A stretch of 64,000 bases of DNA, taken from contig JAICUB010000003.1 in NCBI GenBank assembly GCA_025936045.1, forward strand, positions 1 through 64,000. The letters are read 5' to 3'. The position numbers were made by a program, and so were the translations under genes. The first letter of the stretch is position 1. Each line of letters begins with the position of its first letter. Shown piece by piece: positions 54,342 through 62,636 of the stretch. Below the pieces are notes generated by a model. The model ran no database searches, had not been told where the DNA came from, and worked only from the letters and a program-made list of their open reading frames with translations. Origin of the DNA: Polyangiaceae bacterium. Lineage in GTDB: Bacteria > Myxococcota_A > Polyangia > Polyangiales > Polyangiaceae.

Positions 54342-57014
54342 ATGGTGGAAATCAGTCGCACGACCCTGTTCGGCAAGCTCGGCACGGTCACGTACAAGAC
54401 GATCGAGAGCGCAACCTTGTTCTGCAAGATGCGCGGCAATCGTTACGTCGAGCTCGCGCACTGGCTGCACCAGCTCCTCGAGCTCGGCGACGCCGATCTG
54501 CCGCTGCTCTTGCGCGGCGGTTCGATCGACGCCGCACGCCTGGCCCGCGACCTCACCGAGGCACTGGATCGACTGCCGCGCGGCGCGACTTCCGTCTCCG
54601 ATCTGGCCCCGCAAGTCGAGGAATCCGTCGAGCGCGGCTGGGTCTACGCGACGCTGCTCTTCGGCGAGTACGAGGTACGGAGCGGGCACCTTCTGGTCGG
54701 CTGGCTCAAGACGAGCACGCTGCGCAACGCGCTCTTCGCCATCTCGGGCGAATTCAAGAAGCTCAAGGTCGACGACATCGTCGAACGGCTGAAGACGCTC
54801 GACTCGGCGGAAGCGCGCGCGAAGAAAGCGGACGCTCCCGCCGGCTCCGGCGCGAGCCCGGGCGGGGGTGAAGGCACGCTGAGCCCCGCTGCGCTCGGCA
54901 AGCAGGAGGCGCTCAACAAGTTCTCGACCGATCTCACCGCGCGCGCGAAGAGCGGGGAGATGGACCCCATCACGGGCCGCGACGAGGAAATTCGTCAGAT
55001 CGTGCAGGTCCTCATGCGACGACGGCAAAATAATCCCATCCTCACGGGTGAAGCCGGCGTCGGCAAGACGGCCGTGGTCGAGGGTTTCGCGCAGCGCATC
55101 GCGAGCGGCGACGTACCGCCGGCGCTCCGCGACGTGACGGTGCGAACGCTCGACATCGGGCTCCTCCAAGCCGGCGCGAGCATGAAGGGCGAGTTCGAGA
55201 ACCGCCTGCGGCAGGTGATCGACGAGGTGCAGGCGTCGCCGAAGCCGATCATCCTCTTCGTCGACGAGGCGCACACGCTGATCGGCGCCGGCGGCTCGCA
55301 GGGTACGGGCGACGCCGCGAACTTGCTCAAGCCTGCGCTCGCGCGCGGCAAGCTCCGCACCATCGCGGCGACGACCTGGGCCGAATACAAGAAGTTCATC
55401 GAGCCCGACCCGGCGCTCACGCGGCGTTTTCAAGTCGTCACCGTCGACGAGCCGAGCGAGGAGCGCGCCATTTTGATGCTGCGCGGAACCGCGACGGCGC
55501 TCGAGCGCCATCACCGCGTGGCGCTGCTCGACCAGGCCATCGAGAGCGCGGTGAAGCTCTCCAAGCGTTACATCCCGGATCGACAGCTGCCGGACAAGGC
55601 CGTAAGCTTGCTAGACACGGCGTGCGCGCGGGTCGCGGTGAGCCAGCATGCCGTTCCGCCCGAGGTCGAGGACGCGCGCCGCCGCATCGAAGCGCTCGAA
55701 GCGGAGCTCGGCATCATCGAACGCGAGCGCATGGTCGGCATCGAGGTCGCAGGCCGGCGCGAGGACGTCGACGCGGCGCTCGCCGAAGAGAAGACGCGCC
55801 TCGCCGCCGTGGAGTCGCGCTGGCGCTCGGAGAAGGCGCTCGTCGACCGCATCCTCGCGATCCGCGCCGAGCTCCGCGAGCTCGCACCGAAATCGGGCGA
55901 AGCGGCGGACGCCGAACGTGAGGCGAAGCGGACGACGCTGCTCGGCGAATTGAAGGGGCTCGACGCCGAGCTCGTGCAGATTCAAGCCGAAAATCCGTTG
56001 ATTTTGCCGACGGTCGACGCGCAATCGGTCGCGGTGGTCGTGTCGGATTGGACCGGCATTCCGACGGGTCGCATGGTTAAGAACGAAATCGAGACCGTGC
56101 TGCGCCTGCACGAGGTGCTGCAAAAGCGCGTGATCGGGCAGGACCACGCGCTCGAGATGATCGCGCGGCGGATCCAGACCGCACGGGCCGGGCTCGAGAA
56201 CCCGAACAAGCCGATCGGCGTGTTCATGTTGGCCGGGCCGTCCGGCGTCGGCAAGACCGAGACGGCGCTCACGCTCGCCGAGGCACTCTACGGCGGCGAA
56301 CAGAACGCCATCATCATCAACATGAGCGAGTTCCAGGAGGCGCATACCGTCTCCACGCTCAAAGGCGCCCCTCCCGGCTATGTCGGCTACGGCGAGGGCG
56401 GCGTGTTGACCGAAGCGGTGCGGCGCCGTCCCTACAGCGTCGTCCTGCTCGACGAGGTCGAGAAGGCGCACCCCGACGTGCACGAGATCTTCTTCCAGGT
56501 TTTCGACAAGGGCTGGATGGAGGACGGGCAGGGCACGCGCGTCGACTTCAAAAATACGGTGATTTTGCTGACGTCGAACGTCGGCAGCGACCTCATCATG
56601 CAGCTCGCCTCGGGCAAGGGCCGGCCCGATCCCGCGCGCATCGCCGAGGCGCTACGCCCGGCGCTGCTCGAAGTGTTCCCGGCGGCGCTGCTCGGCCGCG
56701 TCGTCACGATCCCCTACTACCCGCTCAGCGACGAGATGCTCGGCAACATCGTGCGGCTCCAGCTCGACCGCGTGAAGCGCCGCGTGACCGACAGCTACAA
56801 GATCCCGTTCACGTACGACGACTCGGTCGTAGCGCTCATCTCGAGCCGCTGCACCGAGCTCGAGAGCGGCGGTCGCATGATCGATGCCGTGCTCACCAAC
56901 ACGCTCTTGCCCGAGCTCAGTCGCGAGCTCTTGCTCCGCACCCTCGACGGCAAGCCCGCGGCGAAGGTCGCCGTCACCACCACGGGCTCGACGTTCTCCT
57001 ACTCCTTCGAGTGA
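54342..57014 (+). CDS. clpV: Type VI secretion AAA+ ATPase ClpV (TssH)
   Basis: 890 residues. The N-terminal domain (1-150) differs from that of ClpB, as in ClpV. The first AAA+ module has Walker A GEAGVGKTAV (235-244) and Walker B ILFVDEAHTL; a middle coiled-coil domain (about 430-570) follows. The second AAA+ module has Walker A GPSGVGKTET (about 630) and Walker B VVLLDEVEKAHPD. It disassembles contracted TssB/TssC sheath for reuse. Last gene of the plus arm, 65 bp after tssG. Confidence 0.95.
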   Translation: MVEISRTTLFGKLGTVTYKTIESATLFCKMRGNRYVELAHWLHQLLELGDADLPLLLRGGSIDAARLARDLTEALDRLPRGATSVSDLAPQVEESVERGWVYATLLFGEYEVRSGHLLVGWLKTSTLRNALFAISGEFKKLKVDDIVERLKTLDSAEARAKKADAPAGSGASPGGGEGTLSPAALGKQEALNKFSTDLTARAKSGEMDPITGRDEEIRQIVQVLMRRRQNNPILTGEAGVGKTAVVEGFAQRIASGDVPPALRDVTVRTLDIGLLQAGASMKGEFENRLRQVIDEVQASPKPIILFVDEAHTLIGAGGSQGTGDAANLLKPALARGKLRTIAATTWAEYKKFIEPDPALTRRFQVVTVDEPSEERAILMLRGTATALERHHRVALLDQAIESAVKLSKRYIPDRQLPDKAVSLLDTACARVAVSQHAVPPEVEDARRRIEALEAELGIIERERMVGIEVAGRREDVDAALAEEKTRLAAVESRWRSEKALVDRILAIRAELRELAPKSGEAADAEREAKRTTLLGELKGLDAELVQIQAENPLILPTVDAQSVAVVVSDWTGIPTGRMVKNEIETVLRLHEVLQKRVIGQDHALEMIARRIQTARAGLENPNKPIGVFMLAGPSGVGKTETALTLAEALYGGEQNAIIINMSEFQEAHTVSTLKGAPPGYVGYGEGGVLTEAVRRRPYSVVLLDEVEKAHPDVHEIFFQVFDKGWMEDGQGTRVDFKNTVILLTSNVGSDLIMQLASGKGRPDPARIAEALRPALLEVFPAALLGRVVTIPYYPLSDEMLGNIVRLQLDRVKRRVTDSYKIPFTYDDSVVALISSRCTELESGGRMIDAVLTNTLLPELSRELLLRTLDGKPAAKVAVTTTGSTFSYSFE

Positions 57015-57037
57015 GCCGGGGCGCACGCCGCTCCGGT

Positions 57038-57069
57038 CCCGTGCTCGGCTACGTCCCGCCGAGCACGGG
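57038..57069. terminator. 12-bp hairpin between convergent clpV and SGNH hydrolase genes
   Basis: CCCGTGCTCGGC and its exact complement flank an 8-nt loop. It begins 23 bp after the clpV stop and overlaps the last codons of the convergent gene. No T run is present, so it may be a bidirectional GC-rich stem rather than a textbook terminator. Confidence 0.6.
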
Positions 57070-58452
57070 CTCGAGCAACGGGCTCACGGCCTGGCTCAGG
57101 CGCTCGTAGCCCGCGGGGGTCGGGTGCAGAAAGTCGCGCATCGTTTCTTTCGCGACGGTGCCGTCCGATTCGAGCATGAGCGGGCCGAAATCACGCACGA
57201 CGACGTGCGCACCGTCGGCGAGCCCTTCGAGGATGCGATTGCAGTCGCTGATTTTGGTACGCAGCGGGTCGCTCGGGTCGTGATGCGCGGGAAGCACCTC
57301 GATCAGCAGCACGAATGCGTCGGGCAAGCGCGTGCGCACGGCGCCCACGACCGCGCGGACGCCCGAGGCCGTTTGTTCCGCCGTGAACCCGCCCGCGAGG
57401 TTGTTCACGCCGATCATGACGACGGCGGCCTTCGGCTGGATGCCGTCGATCTCGCCCTGTTCGATGCGCCAGAGCAGGTTCTGCGTGAGGTCGCCTGCGA
57501 TGCCGAGGTCGAGCGGCGAAAAGCGCCCGAAGCTTGCCTGGTAGGCGGGAGCCACACGCCACGCTTCCGTGATCGAGTCGCCGAGGAAGACGACTTTCGC
57601 GTCCGCGCGGCCCTTGGCGTCGAGCAGCCGCTCGTGGTGCGCGCGCCAGTCGTCGTTGATTTCCCAGGGATGCGCGCCCAAGCGTGGGACCGGCTTGTCG
57701 GCGACGTTCTGCGGGTAAACATGGCGCGGCGCGGCGGGCGTCGCGACGAGCGTCTCGGGCGCTGCGGCCAGGCGCGTCGCCGGCGCGACGGGAACGACTG
57801 ACGGGGCGTCCGGGACGGGCACGAGCGTCGGCTCCGTGCGCGCGCGCTCGACGGCGGCGGGAGCGGACGGCGCAACGGCGAGCACCGGCGCGAGCGAGAC
57901 GCTCGGCGCTGGCGCCCGCTCTTCCTTCGCGCTCGAGCGGACGTGCGAGCGCAGCAGCCACGCGCCGATCCCCACGACGAGCGGCAGGCTCACGGCCGCA
58001 ATCCAAATCCACGGCGGCGCGCCACGATCGCGACGGGCGGCTCGCTGGGTCGTCGCGTTGACCTCGGCGCGCCGCCGCTCGGCGACCATATCGACGAAGT
58101 AGCTCGGCAAACGCACCTGGGCGGAACCGTCGGCCTGGACGGCGTCGCCGGCGCTCACCGCGAGCTCGGCCTGTCCGAAGCGCAACACCGCCGGGGCCGA
58201 AATCGGCCGCCCGCGCTCGTCGAGCCGTTCGCTCCCGAGATACACGGGTGCGTCCGGACTCACGCTCGCGGCACGCAGCGTTCGACCGTCGAACGCGAGC
58301 CGTAGGTGCACGCCCGCAACGTCCGGCGCCATCACGAGCCAGTCCGCCTGCGAGCCGACGGAAAAGTCGCGCACGACCTCACCGCGCTTGAAGGTACACG
58401 ACGGCCGCGGCGAAAACCCGCGCGTGACCGCGATGACGACGTCCACTCCCAC
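57049..58452 (-). CDS. FHA-like / transmembrane / SGNH-hydrolase fusion protein
   Basis: 467 residues. Residues about 1-120 look like a divergent FHA or beta-sandwich domain (VLRFGQAELAVSAGD). One membrane helix lies at about 148-170, then an Ala/Pro linker to about 250, then a GDSL/SGNH hydrolase: block I VFLGDSITEAW (Asp292, Ser293 nucleophile), GIAGDLTQNLLWR, block III MIGVNNLAGGF, and block V DFLHPTPAGY with Asp440 and His443. The catalytic domain should lie in the periplasm. Such hydrolases remove acyl groups from lipids, glycans or peptidoglycan. Lying between clpV and a Ser/Thr kinase it may serve the T6SS, but it is not a known core part. Confidence 0.82.
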   Translation of the reverse strand: MGVDVVIAVTRGFSPRPSCTFKRGEVVRDFSVGSQADWLVMAPDVAGVHLRLAFDGRTLRAASVSPDAPVYLGSERLDERGRPISAPAVLRFGQAELAVSAGDAVQADGSAQVRLPSYFVDMVAERRRAEVNATTQRAARRDRGAPPWIWIAAVSLPLVVGIGAWLLRSHVRSSAKEERAPAPSVSLAPVLAVAPSAPAAVERARTEPTLVPVPDAPSVVPVAPATRLAAAPETLVATPAAPRHVYPQNVADKPVPRLGAHPWEINDDWRAHHERLLDAKGRADAKVVFLGDSITEAWRVAPAYQASFGRFSPLDLGIAGDLTQNLLWRIEQGEIDGIQPKAAVVMIGVNNLAGGFTAEQTASGVRAVVGAVRTRLPDAFVLLIEVLPAHHDPSDPLRTKISDCNRILEGLADGAHVVVRDFGPLMLESDGTVAKETMRDFLHPTPAGYERLSQAVSPLLEPVLGGT

Positions 58453-58471
58453 CGAGCTCCGCGTTTCGTCG

Positions 58472-59887
58472 TTAGTAGCCGAAGTCGTGCCTGCGTTTGG
58501 TCGTCGTCGAAGCGGTCGCGGGTGACGGCGCGGGCTCCGGTGTCGGCGCGGCCGTTTTGCTGCCTCCGCTCGGGGAAGCGCCGCGCGGGACGAAACGGGA
58601 GTTACGCGGCGCCCTGACGACCGGCGAGGTCGCGGTCGCGGCCGGCTCCGGGTCGGCCACCTCGACGCGTGGCGGCTCCGGGGTGGGCGCGACGGTGGGA
58701 GCGAGCTCGATGGGGCGCTCCGTCTCCGTGACGGCGGGCGTCGGTGCCGCGGCTGCAGCAGTGACTGCAGGCACGGCGACCACGCTCGGAGCCGGCGGCG
58801 GGTGTGAGCCGGCCAACTTGAATACGGCGAGCGCAGCGCCGACCGCGAGAATCACTCCGACTCCGGCGACGACCGGGAGCAGCGAACGCCGCTCCGGCTG
58901 TTCTTCGTAGAGCCCGAGCGGCGGCGACGTGCGGCCGAAGTTGCTCGAGGTGGGCACGCCCGAAGGCGCCGCGACCGTCGCGTTCCCACTCCACGCTCCG
59001 GGAGCGGGAGTGCGGCCCGATTGCATGCGCGTGGCGCCGCCGAGCCAGGCTTCGAGCGCCTCGCGCATTTCATTCGCATCTTGGAAGCGCGCCTCGCGCT
59101 CCTTGGCCATGGCTTTGGCCGTGAGCGCCGAAAAGGCGGGATCGACGCCCGGCACGTCGTGCGTGAGAGGCGGCGGGGGCTGGAGCGCGATCTTGAACAG
59201 GAGCTCGTTGAAGCTGTCGGCGCGCACCGGAACCTGGCCCGCGACGGCCTGGTACAGGATGACACCCACCGTGTAGAGATCGCTGCGCGAGTCGATGTCC
59301 TTCTGTCCGCGCGCTTGCTCGGGCGAGAGGTAGTACGGCGTGCCGATGACCGCGCCCGTCGTCGTCATCGACATCGCCTGCGGATCTTCCGTTTGGAACT
59401 TGGAGACGCCGAAGTCGATGATCTTGACGAAGTCGTTCTGCCCCCGCTTTTGCGGAAGCAGGAAGATGTTGTCCGGCTTCAAGTCACGATGAACGATACC
59501 GGCGGTGTGCGCCGCCGCGAGCCCGTCGAGCAGCTGCACCGTGAGCTCCGCGGCCGCACGCGCGGACATGGCGCCGTGCTTGAGCCGCGACGCCATGGTC
59601 TCGCCCTCGAGCAGCTCACTCACCATGTAGCGCGAGCCGTCCGGCAACGTCCCGACGTCGTACACGCGCAAGATGTGGTCGTTGGCGATGCGGCCCGTGG
59701 CGCGCACCTCGCGCTCGAAACGCGCGTTGCCCTCGGGGGACTGCGTCACCTCCGGGAGGAGCACCTTGATGGCGACGCGGCTGTCGATGTGGAGGTGGAG
59801 GCCGGCGTAGACGGCCCCCATGCCACCTTGCCCGAGTAGCCCCTCGACGCGGTACTTCCCGTCGATGATCTGACCGACCTCCAACAT
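58472..59887 (-). CDS. Transmembrane Ser/Thr protein kinase (PknB/PpkA-like)
   Basis: 471 residues. The kinase domain (about 10-275) is intact: GQGGMGAVYAG glycine loop, Lys41 in AIKVLL, catalytic HRDLKPDN (Asp135), IIDFGVSK (Asp158) and activation segment GTPYYLSPEQ. One membrane helix lies at about 341-362, followed by a Pro/Ala-rich periplasmic tail without PASTA repeats. It is 19 bp upstream of the SGNH hydrolase gene and probably co-transcribed. As the only kinase near the T6SS locus, it could phosphorylate the FHA protein; this is inferred from the Pseudomonas PpkA-Fha pathway. Confidence 0.9.
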   Translation of the reverse strand: MLEVGQIIDGKYRVEGLLGQGGMGAVYAGLHLHIDSRVAIKVLLPEVTQSPEGNARFEREVRATGRIANDHILRVYDVGTLPDGSRYMVSELLEGETMASRLKHGAMSARAAAELTVQLLDGLAAAHTAGIVHRDLKPDNIFLLPQKRGQNDFVKIIDFGVSKFQTEDPQAMSMTTTGAVIGTPYYLSPEQARGQKDIDSRSDLYTVGVILYQAVAGQVPVRADSFNELLFKIALQPPPPLTHDVPGVDPAFSALTAKAMAKEREARFQDANEMREALEAWLGGATRMQSGRTPAPGAWSGNATVAAPSGVPTSSNFGRTSPPLGLYEEQPERRSLLPVVAGVGVILAVGAALAVFKLAGSHPPPAPSVVAVPAVTAAAAAPTPAVTETERPIELAPTVAPTPEPPRVEVADPEPAATATSPVVRAPRNSRFVPRGASPSGGSKTAAPTPEPAPSPATASTTTKRRHDFGY

Positions 59888-60005
59888 GCTCGCGAGACGA
59901 CTAGGCTAGCACCGCTTGTGACCCGCGCTTTTTGCGGTGTTTCTGGGCCGAGCATACGCCGGTGGTGCGCTTCCTCTTCCCTACATTTACTTTTGGCGGC
60001 GGGCG

Positions 60006-61106
60006 GTGACGAGGCTATGTTCGGCGCGCTTGTCGCCTTTTCGTCGTACTCGCCTCCTGGTTCTCGTTGCGGCCTGCTCAGTCGGGGTCCCTCACCTGGC
60101 TTTCGCTCAAAGCAGCCGAGATCGCGCCGCCGCGCGCTCGGCGGCCGATGCCGGCGCCGACGCCTACGAGCAAGGTCAGTACGACCGCTCGCTCGAACTG
60201 TTCACGAAAGCCGAGCAGCTGATGCACGCGCCGCCGCACCTGCTCTACATGGCGCGCTCTTTCGAGAAGCTCGGGCGCTTGGTGGAGGCGCGCGAGGCCT
60301 ACCTCAGGATCATCAACGAGCAGCTGCCGGCGAACGCACCGCCCGCGTTCAAGACGGCGCATTCTCAGGCCGACACCGAGCTCTCGAACGTCGAAGGCCG
60401 CATCGCCTACGTCACCGTCATGGTTCAAGGAACGGACGCGAAACAAGCGGTCGTCACGCTCGACCATACCGATCTCCCCGCCGCCGAATCCGACATCCCG
60501 ATCCCTACCGATCCGGGCACTCACGTCTTCTCCGCGCATACGAGCCGCTCGAAAACGAACGAGGTGTCGGTCACGCTCCGCGATGGGACGAAGCAAACCG
60601 TGAACCTGGTGTTGCCGGAAGCGCCCGCGGGCGCGCCGCTGCTCACCGACAAGCCTCCGCCCAATGACGGCGGCAATGGCGGCAACGGCCAACCGCCACA
60701 CAGGGATCGGCTGCCGGCGAGCCATGGCACATCGGGGCGAGCGATCGCGGGCTACGTCGGGCTCGGCGTCGGGGCCGTGGGCATCGGCCTCGGCACCTAC
60801 TTCATCATTTCCTCCAGCAATACGCGCAACAAGGCGAACGCCGAGTACGCGTGTGAACAGACCCGGGATGGTTGCTCGGATGACCGCGTCGCCGACATCG
60901 AGGCGAAAGACCGTGACGCCGACAAGACGCTCGTCGGGTCGATCGTGAGCTACTCCGTGGGCGGGGCCGCGGCCATCACCGGCCTCGTTCTCCTACTCAC
61001 CGATCACCCATCGGCAGCGCGAGACGAGCCGCCCTCGGGCGAACCGTTCGGCAGCCTGCGCGTCCTCCCCGGCCTCGGCAGCATTACGGTGACCGGGAAG
61101 TTCTAG
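60006..61106 (+). CDS. TPR-containing secreted/membrane protein
   Basis: 366 residues from a GTG at 60006, chosen because it opens a signal peptide (RRTRLLVLVAACSVG, cleaved near AFA-Q); the longer frame runs upstream without one. Residues about 40-130 form TPR-like helices (ADAYEQGQYDRSLELFTKAE). A beta domain follows (about 140-220), then a Gly/Pro linker, a hydrophobic helix near 250-272 and a second near 310-335. This plan is common in Myxococcota, where TPR plus PEGA-type domains sit near kinases. Function unknown. Divergent from the kinase gene. Confidence 0.78.
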   Translation: MTRLCSARLSPFRRTRLLVLVAACSVGVPHLAFAQSSRDRAAARSAADAGADAYEQGQYDRSLELFTKAEQLMHAPPHLLYMARSFEKLGRLVEAREAYLRIINEQLPANAPPAFKTAHSQADTELSNVEGRIAYVTVMVQGTDAKQAVVTLDHTDLPAAESDIPIPTDPGTHVFSAHTSRSKTNEVSVTLRDGTKQTVNLVLPEAPAGAPLLTDKPPPNDGGNGGNGQPPHRDRLPASHGTSGRAIAGYVGLGVGAVGIGLGTYFIISSSNTRNKANAEYACEQTRDGCSDDRVADIEAKDRDADKTLVGSIVSYSVGGAAAITGLVLLLTDHPSAARDEPPSGEPFGSLRVLPGLGSITVTGKF

Positions 61107-61133
61107 GGCTCGCAGTCAGCAATCCGGCGGGGC

Positions 61134-62540
61134 TCAGTAGGGCCTGCCGGGCACGTTCATCGTCAGCTGGAAGAGCCCTTTGTTGTTTCCGAGGCCGGTG
61201 ATGTAGAGCGTCTTGTGGTCGGCTCCCCCGAAGGCGACGTTCGTCGCGGCCTGCACTTCGGGGACCGTGATGGTGGCGATCATGGTGCCGTCGGGCTTGT
61301 AGACGACGACCGTCTGCGTGTTCGCCTTGGCGACGTAGAGGTTGCCGGCGCAGTCGACGGTCATGCCGTCGCCGCCGGAGGTGGCCGCGAAATCCGTCCC
61401 TGCGCCTAGGCTGCCGTCGGCCATCACGGGGTAACGCCTGCCGTTGCCGGCTGCAACGTAGAGGTAGTCCTCTGCGAGTGAGAGCGTTACACCGTTCGGA
61501 TTGCTGAAGTCTTCGGAGCTGATGGGTGTGGCTTGGCCGCCGGGCGGCACGCGGTACACGAGTGTCTTCGGCTGGGGCAGCGAATTCGGCGCCTGGAAAT
61601 TGGGATCGCTGAAATAAATGGTCCCGTCCGAGCGGACGGCGAGATCGTTCGGCGAATCGAAGCGATTGCCCATGTACATGGTCACGATGTCCGACGGCGT
61701 GCCGCTCGGCATGGCGAAGCGCTTGATACTGCCGTCTTTGTGCACGGTAGCGACGAGGTTACCGGCGCTGTCCGTCGCGAGGCCGTTGCTCCCGGAATCG
61801 GCGATGAAGATGCTCACGGTGCCGTCCGAGGTGACCTTCAAGACGCGTGACTTCTTGACGTTACTGTTCGTCGAGTCGTACGCCATGTAGCTCATCTCGC
61901 TGACGTAGAGCGCATCGCCGATCCAGACCGGCCCTTCGACATTGCCGAAGTTGTTGTTCATCTGATTGAAGTCATCGGCGGGCGGTACACCCGCGATGCG
62001 TTTCGGCGTGCCGAGCGTCGGTGTGTCGGTGATGCCGGCCGGACATGTCCATCCTGTCGAGCCCGTCCCGGCGCCGCCGCCAGCGGCCATCCCCGCCGTA
62101 CCGGCGCCTGCACCGCCACCCGCGCTGCCGCCCATGCCGCCCATCGGCGCGCCGCCACCTCCACCGACACCCGATCCACCCGTGGCCCCTCCAGCCGTGC
62201 CTCCGGCACCGCCCGCGGCCCCCGCTCCACCGCTGCCGCCGCTCGCGGTCGCTCCGCTCGTGCCACCGCCGCCGGTTCCGCCGTTGCCTCCGGCGCTGAC
62301 GGTTCCGCCGCTGCCCGCGTTCGCCTTCATCCCGGCCGTTCCAGCCGTCGAGCCTCCGGTACCGGTTCCGCCCTGGCCCGCCGACGTCGAGCCGCCCGTC
62401 GTCGCGCCACTTCCACTGCTGCCGCCGTTGCCCGAGCCGCCGTCACCGGGTGAGTTCGACGATCCGCAAGCAGACGCCGTGAGCAGAGCTCCCGTGAGCA
62501 CGAAAGCGAGTGAAAGAAACCGCTGACCTTCGAAGCGCAT
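61134..62540 (-). CDS. SMP-30/gluconolactonase-like lipoprotein
   Basis: 468 residues. The signal ends LLTASAC (Cys25), followed by a Gly/Ser/Ala linker of over 100 residues. The C-terminal six-bladed propeller shows VEGPVWIGDALYVSEM (blade 1 metal Glu), RFDSPNDLAVRSDGTIYFSDP, NPNGVTLSLAEDYLYVA and GDGMTVDCAGNLYVA, all SMP-30/gluconolactonase hallmarks with the metal-binding Glu, Asn and Asp. Members hydrolyse sugar lactones; a surface form is less usual. It could feed aldonic acids to the KDPG route encoded at 31-33 kb, but the distance is large and the link speculative. Confidence 0.85.
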   Translation of the reverse strand: MRFEGQRFLSLAFVLTGALLTASACGSSNSPGDGGSGNGGSSGSGATTGGSTSAGQGGTGTGGSTAGTAGMKANAGSGGTVSAGGNGGTGGGGTSGATASGGSGGAGAAGGAGGTAGGATGGSGVGGGGGAPMGGMGGSAGGGAGAGTAGMAAGGGAGTGSTGWTCPAGITDTPTLGTPKRIAGVPPADDFNQMNNNFGNVEGPVWIGDALYVSEMSYMAYDSTNSNVKKSRVLKVTSDGTVSIFIADSGSNGLATDSAGNLVATVHKDGSIKRFAMPSGTPSDIVTMYMGNRFDSPNDLAVRSDGTIYFSDPNFQAPNSLPQPKTLVYRVPPGGQATPISSEDFSNPNGVTLSLAEDYLYVAAGNGRRYPVMADGSLGAGTDFAATSGGDGMTVDCAGNLYVAKANTQTVVVYKPDGTMIATITVPEVQAATNVAFGGADHKTLYITGLGNNKGLFQLTMNVPGRPY

Positions 62541-62636
62541 AACCCGAGGAGTACACCATCGAACCGCTCGCGAGGCACGCCGCGCGCGAAAGTTCGCAGG
62601 ATTTTACCGACCCTCCTTGGCTCGGTCCAAGCGGTA

